A stretch of 15,599 bases of DNA from an uncultured Mycoplasmatota bacterium (GTDB lineage: Bacteria; Bacillota_I; Bacilli_A; RF39; UBA660), in NCBI GenBank assembly GCA_900554315.1, contig USGP01000023.1:1-15599 (forward strand), read 5' to 3'. This document shows positions 6,654 through 13,497 of the stretch, in pieces. Position 1 is the stretch's first letter. The number at the start of each line of letters is the position of its first letter. Below the pieces are notes generated by a model. The model did not search any database, was not told the origin of the DNA, and worked only from the letters and a program-made list of their open reading frames with translations. The position numbers and the translations under genes were made by a program.

Positions 6654-7154
6654 ATGTTTTTTATTAATTTATTTTTTTTAAATTCTTTTTTAGGTTTTAT
6701 TATGGAGACAAGTTTAAAATATTTATTATATCCAAATATGCATAATGGTATTTTATTTGGTCCCTGGGTTCCTCTTTATGGATTTGGTGCCTTATTTATT
6801 TATGCATTATATTCTCTTATAGAAAAGAAATTGTCGTGGAAAAAGATTTGGAAGGTACTTTTGTTGTTTGTGTCTGTTGTTATTTCTTTGTCCTTACTAG
6901 AGTGACTTGGGGGAATGTTGATTGAATTTTTGTTTCATAAAGAGTTTTGGGATTATCGAGATCAAAAATTTCATTTAGGGCCTTATGTTTCTTTGGGGAT
7001 GAGTCTATTATGGGGATTTTTATCTTTGGTATTTGTTTTTATCGTATTACCATTAGAAAAAAAGCTAATAAAAAAGATACCTAGATTTTTTACAATCGGG
7101 GTATCCATTTTATTTCCTGTTGATTGTGTTGTTACTTATTTTCTAATTTCTTAA
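6654..7154 (+). pseudogene. PF06541-type putative permease interrupted by one in-frame TGA
   Basis: Two frames, 6654-6905 and the stretch after it to 7154, are in the same phase and separated only by TGA at 6903-6905. Joined, they give about 166 residues with four to five membrane helices and the marks of the 'putative ABC-transporter permease' family (ABC_trans_CmpB, PF06541): FLGFIMET, GILFGPWVPLYGFGAL, then SLLE-stop-LGGMLIEFLF, WDYRDQKF and an 'L..SLLWG' block. The stop falls inside the conserved 'LLEyl.g.llE' stretch, where an aromatic residue is usual, so TGA from TGG (Trp) is a one-base change. The second half has no independent ribosome site at sensible spacing (GGGGGA abuts its first ATG). 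Most likely a recent nonsense mutation or base-call error; readthrough cannot be excluded. The 3' end overlaps the convergent HIT gene by 23 bases. Confidence 0.75.
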
Positions 7155-7530
7155 ATACTTCTTCTATATCATTTAATAATTTCGGATTATAGTTAAAATC
7201 TACATTATCATTTTGATATCTTGGTATTACGTGTATATGAAAATGTTTAATATCTTGTCCTAGAAAATTGTTTTCACAAATAGTGAAACCTTCACAGTTT
7301 AATTTTTCTTTTATCATTGGATATAATTTTTCACGAAGTATTTTTATACTATGAGCAATGATTTCCTCTTTAATATCTAAGATGTTTTCATAATGCTCTT
7401 TTGGCAATATTAGTAAATGTCCATCTGTAATTGGATTAATATTCATAATTACTTTTATGATATCATCTTCATATACTGTTTTTGATGGTAGTTCTCCTTT
7501 AATTATTTTGCAAAAAATACAATCATTCAT
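7132..7530 (-). CDS. HIT-family nucleotide hydrolase
   Basis: The 132-residue protein has the histidine triad HFHIHVIP at residues 96-103, where His98 and His100 belong to the triad and His100 is the likely nucleophile region. It also has the N-terminal Cys4-x2-Cys7 pair which, with His46 and His96, forms the usual zinc site of Hint-type members (CIFCKII). HIT proteins hydrolyse or transfer nucleotidyl groups, for example from adenosine phosphoramidates; the natural substrate is not evident. ATG at 7530 is chosen because the family begins a few residues before CIFC, and because GGAG lies nine bases upstream inside the preceding gene. That gene's stop is one base before this ATG (TAAAATG), indicating translational coupling. 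The 3' end overlaps the convergent permease frame, and no terminator is visible. Confidence 0.9.
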   Translation of the reverse strand: MNDCIFCKIIKGELPSKTVYEDDIIKVIMNINPITDGHLLILPKEHYENILDIKEEIIAHSIKILREKLYPMIKEKLNCEGFTICENNFLGQDIKHFHIHVIPRYQNDNVDFNYNPKLLNDIEEVFKKLENK

Positions 7531-7531
7531 T

Positions 7532-8317
7532 TTATTCATCTCCATACTTTTTATATTCATAACTAAGGTTATATTGTTCTAATATGTTATTTTCCTCAGT
7601 TATATCATTTTCATTATCTGTTAAGATATAAGTGATTATTTGTGTTAATATTTCTGGTTGCAATGTATTGTTTGTTAATTTTTTTATGGTTAATATTTTT
7701 CCTTGTTTATCATTTTCTATATTAATGGTGTAATAATTTGGTGTTATATTTATTTCTTTTAGTTGTGTTATTGTATTTTGAATGTTTAATACTATATTAT
7801 TAACTTCAGATATTGATATTTTGTTTTTTATCGTAAATTCAATATTATATATTCTAATATCATTTAAATTGTTTTTAATGATATTTTCTCTTATTTGTTT
7901 TGTATATTTATTTAATGTAGAAGGAAATATTATTTTTGCTTCTATGTCTAATTTTTTATTAATTTTCTTTTCTAATTTGTTTTCTGTTGCAGTTAACAAA
8001 GTTTTACCTTGAAGATAATCTTTTTTATAAGTATCACTTATTTTTTTGTTTTGATAGGTAATTGTGAAATATAGATTTTTATTTTCTCTGTTTGCAACTT
8101 TTGCTTTATAGGTTTGGGCTCTATATGATATTTTTCCTATTTTTAAATTATCTTTTTCTTGAGGATAATTTTTATCTATATACGCTTTCATTCTTTTTTC
8201 AATTTTATCTGTATAATAGGGGGCTAATTTTTCAGTTACTACTAGAGTACCAAGACATACAAAAGTTATGAAAAATAGAAGTGCCATACCTAACATTAAT
8301 TTTTTATCTTGTCTCAT
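7532..8317 (-). CDS. Unrecognised single-pass membrane-anchored protein
   Basis: The 261-residue protein has a short cytoplasmic head (MRQDKK), one hydrophobic segment at about 8-27 (LMLGMALLFFITFVCLGTLVV) and a hydrophilic outer part of about 230 residues. The outer part is rich in Asn, Ile, Lys and Tyr and looks like an alternating alpha/beta fold with no cysteine. I recognise no family. The stretch YIDKNYP near residue 45 recalls short Firmicute membrane proteins in which a 'YI.KKYP' helix follows the membrane segment, but this is weak. ATG at 8317 is preferred to the longer frame from 8401 because GGTGG lies four bases upstream and the promoter would otherwise be inside the coding region. 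It is the first gene of a coupled pair with the HIT hydrolase. Confidence 0.75.
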   Translation of the reverse strand: MRQDKKLMLGMALLFFITFVCLGTLVVTEKLAPYYTDKIEKRMKAYIDKNYPQEKDNLKIGKISYRAQTYKAKVANRENKNLYFTITYQNKKISDTYKKDYLQGKTLLTATENKLEKKINKKLDIEAKIIFPSTLNKYTKQIRENIIKNNLNDIRIYNIEFTIKNKISISEVNNIVLNIQNTITQLKEINITPNYYTINIENDKQGKILTIKKLTNNTLQPEILTQIITYILTDNENDITEENNILEQYNLSYEYKKYGDE

Positions 8318-8332
8318 TTTACCACCAAATTT

Positions 8333-8361
8333 ATTGTATCTTCTTTTATTCTTTTTTGCAA
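8333..8361 (-). promoter_or_regulatory. Sigma-A-type promoter of the membrane protein-HIT operon
   Basis: On the minus strand TTGCAA (8361-8356), 17 bases, then TACAAT (8338-8333), with the GGTGG ribosome site a few bases downstream. This pair supports the 8317 start. Confidence 0.65.
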
Positions 8362-8379
8362 TTTTATTTTTAAAATTAT

Positions 8380-8412
8380 TTTTGAAAGTAGTTGTTTTCA
8401 AAAGGTAGTTGT
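8380..8412. repeat. Interleaved inverted and direct repeats in a divergent promoter region
   Basis: TTTTGAAA (8380-8387) and TTTCAAAA (8396-8403) form an inverted repeat. GTAGTTGT occurs at 8388-8395 and again at 8405-8412, a direct repeat 17 bases apart. The cluster lies between the divergent genes starting at 8317 and 8455 and could bind a regulator of either; in AT-rich DNA chance is also possible. Confidence 0.35.
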
Positions 8413-8454
8413 GATATCATTATATATGATTAGAAGTATATAATAAGGTGGTGT

Positions 8455-9960
8455 ATGATGATGCAGGAAGAGAAGCAAGTAAAGTTTGATAAGGGTAAGG
8501 TTTCTGCATATAATGGACAAACAGATCTTTATTGTGATTTTGTAACGGTTACGCAAGGAAGTAAACAAGATGTTTATTATCTTTTAAATGATAGAAAAGC
8601 TCCTAATGATGATGGCTATTATATTGTTTCTACTGTTTTAAAAGAAGCAATTGATCCTAATATACTTCGTACTCATATTGGACTTATTGATAAAAAGGGT
8701 AATATCATCATACCATTTACAAATAAATCTATTAAACGTATTGAAGGAGACTATTTTTTAGTTGTTAGAAGTGAAGCACAATCAGCTAGTGTAAAAGAGG
8801 CTATTGTTGAATCTCATAGTGATAATGCTACGGAAAAAATGGTTTCTGCTAATGCGGCAATTAAAGATAAATTAAATGCAGAAATGCAGAATCATGGAAA
8901 ATTTATTATAAATGATTTATTATCTGAAGGATCTGTTTTCTCTTCAGATGGTAAAAATGTATTAAATGATAAATGGTATAGTTTTATTGGTATGACAGGT
9001 GATGCATTTTATTGTGCTACTAATGTTCCTACTAATCCTATAGATAAGGTGTCTCGTAATGGAGCGTTCATGGAAGAAGAACATTCTATTGTTCCACCTA
9101 TTGTTCAACCTGCAAAAGAAGAAATGAATCCAGTAGTTGATAATAGTGAAGAGAAGAAGGAAGAACAAAAAACTTTAGATGTTTCTGCTGTTTCAGTTCC
9201 TAAGTCTACTATTGATTCTGCTTTATCTTCTCAAAGTAAACCAGTTGTGGTTGAAAAAACTGCTCCTATTAAGGATGAGTCAGTAGTAGATGAAAAAGTT
9301 GCAACATTACCTGAAGCAGAAGAAAAGAACGATGTTTTATCTTTAGCTGATTCTTTGGCATCTGTTTCTAGTGAAGAGAAGAAAGCAGATACTACTGATT
9401 TGCCAAGTATAGATTTCCCTAAAGATGAAATTGTTGCAGATTCACCTAAAGTTGAAGCTCCTAAAGTTAGTTCTCCAAAAGTTGAAGAGTCAAGTTCTGA
9501 ACTTCCAAATATTAAAGCTTCAGATTCTAATCTTACCAAAGTAGACATTCCTGAAACTAAAGTAGAGATTACGGATACAAAACCTGAAGAGACAATTGTT
9601 TCTGAAAAGGTTTCCGAGGTAGATGATTCTTCTGTTGTTTCAACAGATATTCAATCTGATCGATCAGAGGTAGAAGATGTTGGTGCTGTTGTGCATGCAG
9701 TGGGAGATTTAGTTCAACAAAATAAAGAGCTAAAAGAAAGAAACGCTCAGTTAGAAAAATCTTTGAAGGAAAAAGAAGCACAATTAACCTTACTTCCTCA
9801 GATTCAGGAGGAAAATAAAAAGTTAACTGTTTTAGTCGGTTCATTAAAAGAACAAAATGCACAAATGGCTTCTGGTATTAAGAAAATGAAATCTGTTTTG
9901 TCTATTGTTGATGATGCAGAAGAAGAAGAAAAGGCTCGTGTATTTCAAAAAGCTGCTTAA
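8455..9960 (+). CDS. Unrecognised three-part protein: WG-like domain, repetitive linker, coiled coil
   Basis: The 501-residue protein has no signal peptide or membrane segment and is probably cytoplasmic. Residues 1-205 appear folded; within them HIGLIDKKGNIIIPF and the following IEGDYFLVV (about 74-103) resemble one WG/KWG repeat (PF14903). Residues about 206-410 are low complexity and acidic, rich in Ser, Pro, Glu, Val and Lys with recurring PKVE/PKVS/TKVD units. Residues about 417-483 form a long coiled coil (QQNKELKERN, LEKSLKEKEAQL, EENKKLTVLV, LKEQNAQM), followed by an acidic end. The layout suggests a scaffold or tether that oligomerises through its tail; this is inference. AAGGTGG (8445-8451) precedes three successive ATGs at 8455, 8458 and 8461; spacing favours the second or third. 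It is monocistronic, ending at a terminator. Confidence 0.8.
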   Translation: MMMQEEKQVKFDKGKVSAYNGQTDLYCDFVTVTQGSKQDVYYLLNDRKAPNDDGYYIVSTVLKEAIDPNILRTHIGLIDKKGNIIIPFTNKSIKRIEGDYFLVVRSEAQSASVKEAIVESHSDNATEKMVSANAAIKDKLNAEMQNHGKFIINDLLSEGSVFSSDGKNVLNDKWYSFIGMTGDAFYCATNVPTNPIDKVSRNGAFMEEEHSIVPPIVQPAKEEMNPVVDNSEEKKEEQKTLDVSAVSVPKSTIDSALSSQSKPVVVEKTAPIKDESVVDEKVATLPEAEEKNDVLSLADSLASVSSEEKKADTTDLPSIDFPKDEIVADSPKVEAPKVSSPKVEESSSELPNIKASDSNLTKVDIPETKVEITDTKPEETIVSEKVSEVDDSSVVSTDIQSDRSEVEDVGAVVHAVGDLVQQNKELKERNAQLEKSLKEKEAQLTLLPQIQEENKKLTVLVGSLKEQNAQMASGIKKMKSVLSIVDDAEEEEKARVFQKAA

Positions 9961-9983
9961 AAGTATCGAAAGATACTTTTTTT
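9959..9983 (+). terminator. Rho-independent terminator with GAAA tetraloop
   Basis: AAAAGTATC-GAAA-GATACTTTT is a perfect nine-pair hairpin with a stable GNRA loop, followed by more T. It begins within the preceding stop codon. Confidence 0.88.
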
Positions 9984-9999
9984 CTTGGCCTTATGTCGT

Positions 10000-10027
10000 A
10001 TAACAAACTGTTATTTTTACATATAAT
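10000..10027 (+). promoter_or_regulatory. Inverted repeat plus -10 upstream of the cysteine desulfurase
   Basis: ATAACA-AAC-TGTTAT (10000-10014) is a perfect 6-bp dyad placed over the expected -35 region, seven bases before a perfect TATAAT (10022-10027). No good -35 hexamer is visible. The arrangement fits an operator controlling the promoter, but the regulator is unknown. Confidence 0.42.
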
Positions 10028-10051
10028 ACGTTGACTGGTGAGGTGTTTTTT

Positions 10052-11251
10052 ATGCGACAAGATGATTTTTCTGTTTTGAGAAATAAAAATATTATATATT
10101 TTGATAATGCCGCAACTACTTTGAAACCTGATGGCGTTCTTCGTTCTATGAACGATTATTATCAGTTTTATACAGCTAATATTCATCGTGGATTGTATGA
10201 CAGTTCTATTTTAGTTGATTATTTATATGATAGTACTAGATTTGCTGTTCGTGATTTTATACATTGTTCTAGTGCTAAAGAAGTAGTTTTTACAAGTGGT
10301 GCAACACATTCTATTAATTTAATTGTCTTTGGATATATGAAATATCATTTAAAAGCGGGAGATGAAGTATTATTGTCAAAAGCAGAGCATGCTTCTAATA
10401 TTCTACCTTGGTTTCGGTTGGCCGAAGAAATTGGTATTTGTGTTCATTTTATTCCTTTAGAAGATGACTATTCTGTTTCTTATTCTAATGTTGAAAAAAG
10501 TATTTCTCCAAAAACTAAAGTTATTTCTTTGGCTCATGTTACTAACGTTGTTGGTGATGAAAGAGATATTTATCGTATTGGGAGTCTTTGCCAAGAAAAA
10601 AACATTTTGTTTCATGTTGACGGAGCACAAAGTATTCCTCATGTTCCTTTTGATTTTATTTTTAACAATGTTGATTTTTTATCTTTTTCCGCTCATAAGA
10701 TGTGTGGTCCTACCGGAGTAGGTGTTTTGGTTGTTAGAGAGACTCTGTTAAAGGAATTCACTCCTGTTTTTTATGGAGGTGGGATGAACTTATCTTTTGA
10801 TAGTAATGGTGATTATTCGGTTAAAGATGTACCTGTTTCTTTAGAAGCTGGTACACCTCCTATTGCAGAAGTTTTAGGTTTAAAGGCAGCAATTGAATAT
10901 TTAACTAGTATTGGTTTAGATAATATTCATCATTATGAATGTGAATTAAAACGTTATCTTATTTGCTCTTTAGAACAAATTCCTGATATTACTTTGTATC
11001 ATTCTAAAGCGGATAGTGGCATTGTTTCTTTTAATGTTAATGGTGTTGATCCTGTTGATGTTAGTAAATATTTAAATACTTATCATATTTGTGTTCGTTC
11101 AGGAAATCATTGTTCTAAGTTATTAAAAGATGATTTGGGTATTCCAGCTACTGTTCGTGTCAGTTTATATTTTTATAATACTAAAGAGGAAATTGATGTG
11201 CTAGTGACTGCATTAAAAAAATGTTCTAAGGTTTTTAAAGTTGTAAATTAG
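10052..11251 (+). CDS. sufS: SufS/Csd-type cysteine desulfurase
   Basis: The 399-residue PLP enzyme of aminotransferase class V removes sulfur from L-cysteine as a protein persulfide, normally for Fe-S cluster or thio-cofactor assembly. Visible landmarks are YFDNAATT (16-23), EHASNILPW with PLP-stacking His113, HVDGAQS with Asp190, SAHKMCGPTGVG with PLP Lys216, and RSGNHC with the persulfide Cys354. The last motif has Asn where RxGHHC is usual in group II (SufS) enzymes. ATG at 10052 is chosen because GGTGAGGTG ends six bases upstream; an in-frame TTG at 10031 precedes that site. It stands alone: no sufC, sufD, sufB, sufU or thiI lies next to it, unlike standard suf operons. It could therefore serve another sulfur pathway. 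The symbol marks family resemblance rather than proven pathway. Confidence 0.88.
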   Translation: MRQDDFSVLRNKNIIYFDNAATTLKPDGVLRSMNDYYQFYTANIHRGLYDSSILVDYLYDSTRFAVRDFIHCSSAKEVVFTSGATHSINLIVFGYMKYHLKAGDEVLLSKAEHASNILPWFRLAEEIGICVHFIPLEDDYSVSYSNVEKSISPKTKVISLAHVTNVVGDERDIYRIGSLCQEKNILFHVDGAQSIPHVPFDFIFNNVDFLSFSAHKMCGPTGVGVLVVRETLLKEFTPVFYGGGMNLSFDSNGDYSVKDVPVSLEAGTPPIAEVLGLKAAIEYLTSIGLDNIHHYECELKRYLICSLEQIPDITLYHSKADSGIVSFNVNGVDPVDVSKYLNTYHICVRSGNHCSKLLKDDLGIPATVRVSLYFYNTKEEIDVLVTALKKCSKVFKVVN

Positions 11252-11268
11252 TGGGTATTTTTTATATT

Positions 11269-11305
11269 AAAAAAAGAAAATTCTTGAAAGATTTTTCTTT
11301 TTTTT
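11269..11305 (+). terminator. Terminator after the cysteine desulfurase
   Basis: A long A-rich arm (11269-11284) pairs with a T-rich arm (11289-11304), with one T-T mismatch and a TGAA loop. It is mostly A-U and so weak by stability, but its U-tract is long. Confidence 0.6.
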
Positions 11306-11339
11306 CTTTTTATTATTATAATTTTTCTTTTTTGCTTAT

Positions 11340-11368
11340 TTGTTTTTTTACTTTTCTTTCTTTATGAT
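11340..11368 (+). promoter_or_regulatory. Sigma-A-type promoter of the ssb-like gene
   Basis: TTGTTT (11340-11345), 17 bases, TATGAT (11363-11368), just upstream of AAAGGAGG at 11376-11383. The leader is very short. Confidence 0.5.
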
Positions 11369-11389
11369 GAAATTGAAAGGAGGTGAGAT

Positions 11390-11731
11390 ATGTTAAATCA
11401 GGTGGTTTTGGTTGGCAGGATTGTGTATGATTTGGAATTAAAGAAGAATGACTCTGGTAAGAAATATTTGTGTTTGACGTTGGCTATTCCTCGAAGTTTT
11501 AAAAATATGGAGGGAACCTATGATACGGATTTTATTCGTTGTATTGTGTGGGATAATATTGCTGAAAATACTAACTTATATTGTCATAAGGGTGATATTG
11601 TTGGTGTTAAAGGGAGATTGCAATCTCGTTTGATTGAAAAGAAAGATAAAAAAGAAACTATTATGGAAGTAATTGGGGAAAAGGTAACTTTTTTAACTTC
11701 ATCAAAAAATAAAGAAGAGAAGAGCAATTAA
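11390..11731 (+). CDS. ssb: Short single-stranded DNA-binding protein (SSB family)
   Basis: This 113-residue OB-fold protein matches bacterial SSB across the fold: MLNQVVLVGRI at the N-terminus, a 'LTLAIPRSF' strand, 'DTDFIRCIVWDNIAENTNLYCHKGD', and 'VGVKGRLQSRL' followed by 'MEVIGEKVTFL'. It ends soon after the OB fold in a Lys/Glu-rich tail (NKEEKSN) and lacks both the Gly/Pro-rich linker and the acidic Asp-Asp-Asp-Ile-Pro-Phe type tip that recruits repair proteins. A full-length SSB is therefore probably encoded elsewhere, and this would be a secondary paralogue, as in several Firmicutes where a short SSB acts in competence or on mobile elements. It sits alone between two terminators with its own AAAGGAGG site, not beside rpsF/rpsR. 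The role is inference. Confidence 0.87.
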   Translation: MLNQVVLVGRIVYDLELKKNDSGKKYLCLTLAIPRSFKNMEGTYDTDFIRCIVWDNIAENTNLYCHKGDIVGVKGRLQSRLIEKKDKKETIMEVIGEKVTFLTSSKNKEEKSN

Positions 11732-11746
11732 TTCTCTTCTTTTTTT
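11711..11746 (+). terminator. Terminator after the ssb-like gene
   Basis: AAAGAAGAGAA (11711-11721) pairs perfectly with TTCTCTTCTTT (11732-11742), followed by more T. A shorter register, AGAAGAG with CTCTTCT, is also possible. The left arm lies inside the end of the coding sequence. Confidence 0.8.
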
Positions 11747-11758
11747 GCTGTCTATTTC

Positions 11759-11787
11759 TTGCATAAATTTATTATTTTTAGTATATT
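11759..11787 (+). promoter_or_regulatory. Promoter of the acetyltransferase-pdp operon
   Basis: TTGCAT (11759-11764), 17 bases, TATATT (11782-11787), with AAGGTGG following at 11803-11809. Confidence 0.55.
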
Positions 11788-11814
11788 TGTAGTATATAAA
11801 GTAAGGTGGATAAT

Positions 11815-12216
11815 ATGGAAATAAAATATTATGAGGAAAAGTATTTATCTTCTTTAAATGAGTTGTTAGAATTATCTTTTCATTTAAAAAAGATAGGTCA
11901 TGCTTCTTCTGAAGATATTGAATTGATTGCAATAGAAAATGATAAGGTTATAGGATATTTAGTTTTGAATCAACTAGTAGATGGTGTGAGAAATCTTACA
12001 TATTATTATGTTAATTATGTTTGTACTCATCCAGATTATCGTAATCAACATATTGCAACAAAGATGTTTGAGAAAGTATTTGCTATTTGTAAAGAAAAAG
12101 GAATTTCTTATTTGGAACTTACTTCTAACCCTAGTAGAGTTGCTGCACATCATTTGTATCATAAGCTGGGTTTTCAAGTTAGAAACACTACGGTGTTTCG
12201 AAAGGAGATTATATGA
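11815..12216 (+). CDS. GNAT-family N-acetyltransferase
   Basis: The 133-residue protein has the GNAT fold. A beta strand VIGYLVL (45-51) is followed by NYVCTHPDYRNQHIATKMF, the acetyl-CoA pyrophosphate-binding motif A, and then by SNPSRVAAHHLYHKLGFQ (104-121), the C-terminal motif. The loop that usually reads Arg-x-x-Gly-x-Gly/Ala is RNQHIA (76-81), with His79 in place of the glycine. The acceptor substrate cannot be predicted. ATG at 11815 is chosen, five bases after AAGGTGG; the upstream in-frame GTG at 11806 is part of that ribosome site. The TGA stop overlaps the ATG of the next gene (ATGA) and is followed in frame by TAG. The gene is the first of a coupled pair with the nucleoside phosphorylase, which need not imply a related substrate. 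Confidence 0.85.
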   Translation: MEIKYYEEKYLSSLNELLELSFHLKKIGHASSEDIELIAIENDKVIGYLVLNQLVDGVRNLTYYYVNYVCTHPDYRNQHIATKMFEKVFAICKEKGISYLELTSNPSRVAAHHLYHKLGFQVRNTTVFRKEII

Positions 12217-13439
12217 TAGTTGATATTATTAATAAGAAAAGATTAGGAAAAGAATTAAGTTATCATGAGTTAGATGTTTTCTTTAATGGATATTTAGAAG
12301 GAAAAGTTAAAGATTATCAAATGTCTAGTTTGCTTATGGCAATTTGTATTAATGGTATGACAGATGAAGAGGTTTTTGCCTTAACTAAGATTTTTATTGA
12401 TAGTGGGGATACTTTAGATTTAAGCTTTTTACCTGGTATAGTTGTGGATAAACATTCTACTGGTGGTATTGGAGATAAGACTACTATGATTATTGCACCA
12501 ATTGTTGCTAGTTTAGGAATTCCAGTTTTAAAAATGAGTGGTCGTGGATTAGGATATACAGGAGGTACCATTGATAAATTAGAAAGTATTCCTGGATATC
12601 GTACAGATTTATCTGATGAAGAAATTATGAAGCAAGTTCAGGATATTGGTATTGTTATTACTGGCCAAACAGCAAGTCTAGCACCGATGGATAAACAAAT
12701 ATATGCTTTACGAGATGTTACTGGTACGGTTTCTTCTGTTCCTTTGATTGCGACTAGTATTATGAGTAAAAAAATTGCTGGTGGAGCTGATAAAATTTTA
12801 ATTGATATTAAAGTTGGAAATGGAGCATTATTACCAACTAAGAAACAGGCTGAGGAACTTTCTTCATTAGTGAAAAAAATAGGTAAAATTTATCAGAAAG
12901 ATGTTCATACTATAATTAGTGATATGAATGTTCCATTAGGTTATTGTGTCGGTAATAGCTTAGAAGTAATGGAAGCAATTCAAGTTTTAAAAGGAGAAGA
13001 AACAGGGACTAATTTAACTAAACTATGTATTGACTTAGCTTCAGAAATGGTTTGTATGGCCAAAGATGTTTTACCACAGGATGCACAAGATATGGTATTG
13101 CAAGCAATTAGTTCGGGGGCTGCTTATCAAAAGTTTGTTGAGTTAGTGAAAGCACAACATGGTGATTTAACTCATCTTCCTTTAAGTAAGAAGGTTAAAA
13201 CAATTAAAGCTTCTAAATCTGGTACTATTGAGAAAATTTCAGCTATAGAAGTTGGAGAGTTATCTGTTTCGTTAGGTGCTGGTAGATTGACAAAAGAAGA
13301 TTCTATTAATCCTGGAGTTGGAGTTCAATTGTTAAAACAAGTGGGAGATGTTGTTAAAAAAGGAGAACCATTGGCTAAAGTATATTATTCTAAAACTCCG
13401 CATTTACAAGATTTTAATGATATTTTTTTAATAAAGTAA
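12213..13439 (+). CDS. pdp: Pyrimidine-nucleoside phosphorylase
   Basis: The 408-residue enzyme catalyses reversible phosphorolysis of uridine, thymidine and deoxyuridine to base plus (deoxy)ribose-1-phosphate in the cytosol, a nucleoside salvage step. It shows the family signature in order: VDKHSTGGIGDKTT (78-91, phosphate loop), MSGRGLGYTGGTIDKLESIP (108-127), ALRDVTGTV with Arg167, and SIMSKKIAGGADKILIDIKVG with Ser182 and Lys186/187 for base and phosphate contact. The C-terminal domain is slightly short compared with the usual 430 or so residues but retains the GRLTKEDSINPGVGV region. In Firmicutes the broad-specificity PyNP (pdp) is usual; thymidine phosphorylase (deoA) is the alternative. 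Translation starts within the ATGA overlap with the acetyltransferase, with AAAGGAG five bases upstream. No deoC or cdd is next to it. Confidence 0.94.
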   Translation: MIVDIINKKRLGKELSYHELDVFFNGYLEGKVKDYQMSSLLMAICINGMTDEEVFALTKIFIDSGDTLDLSFLPGIVVDKHSTGGIGDKTTMIIAPIVASLGIPVLKMSGRGLGYTGGTIDKLESIPGYRTDLSDEEIMKQVQDIGIVITGQTASLAPMDKQIYALRDVTGTVSSVPLIATSIMSKKIAGGADKILIDIKVGNGALLPTKKQAEELSSLVKKIGKIYQKDVHTIISDMNVPLGYCVGNSLEVMEAIQVLKGEETGTNLTKLCIDLASEMVCMAKDVLPQDAQDMVLQAISSGAAYQKFVELVKAQHGDLTHLPLSKKVKTIKASKSGTIEKISAIEVGELSVSLGAGRLTKEDSINPGVGVQLLKQVGDVVKKGEPLAKVYYSKTPHLQDFNDIFLIK

Positions 13440-13448
13440 AAAAAGATA

Positions 13449-13475
13449 TTGAAAAATAAAAAACTATGTTATAAT
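13449..13475 (+). promoter_or_regulatory. Promoter of the thioester adhesin-sortase operon
   Basis: TATAAT at 13470-13475 is preceded by TG at 13467-13468, an extended -10. TTGAAA at 13449-13454 gives a 15-base spacer, short but tolerated with an extended -10. The AAAGGTGG site follows at 13484-13491. Confidence 0.62.
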
Positions 13476-13497
13476 GATAATATAAAGGTGGTGTATT

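Noticed and set aside
6903..6905. TGA as a selenocysteine codon in the permease.
   Set aside because: The family has an aromatic residue, not cysteine, at this place, and no convincing stem-loop was seen just downstream.
9421..9600. PKVE-type units as a DNA tandem repeat or CRISPR-like array.
   Set aside because: Units are irregular in length and sequence at the DNA level and lie inside a coding frame; they are protein low complexity.
9231..9862. Two minus-strand frames opposite the scaffold-like gene.
   Set aside because: They reflect the repetitive Ser/Lys/Val/Glu codons of the plus gene and lack initiation signals.
11417..11419. AGG reassigned from Arg to Met, as reported for some uncultivated Bacilli.
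   Set aside because: AGG encodes the conserved Arg of the VGR motif in the SSB-like protein, so normal decoding fits.
6903..12219. Mycoplasma-type genetic code (TGA = Trp) for the whole window.
   Set aside because: An AT-rich genome with that code would carry many in-frame TGA codons; only one is seen, and about fifteen intact genes use TGG exclusively. Kept only as a minor alternative in a finding.
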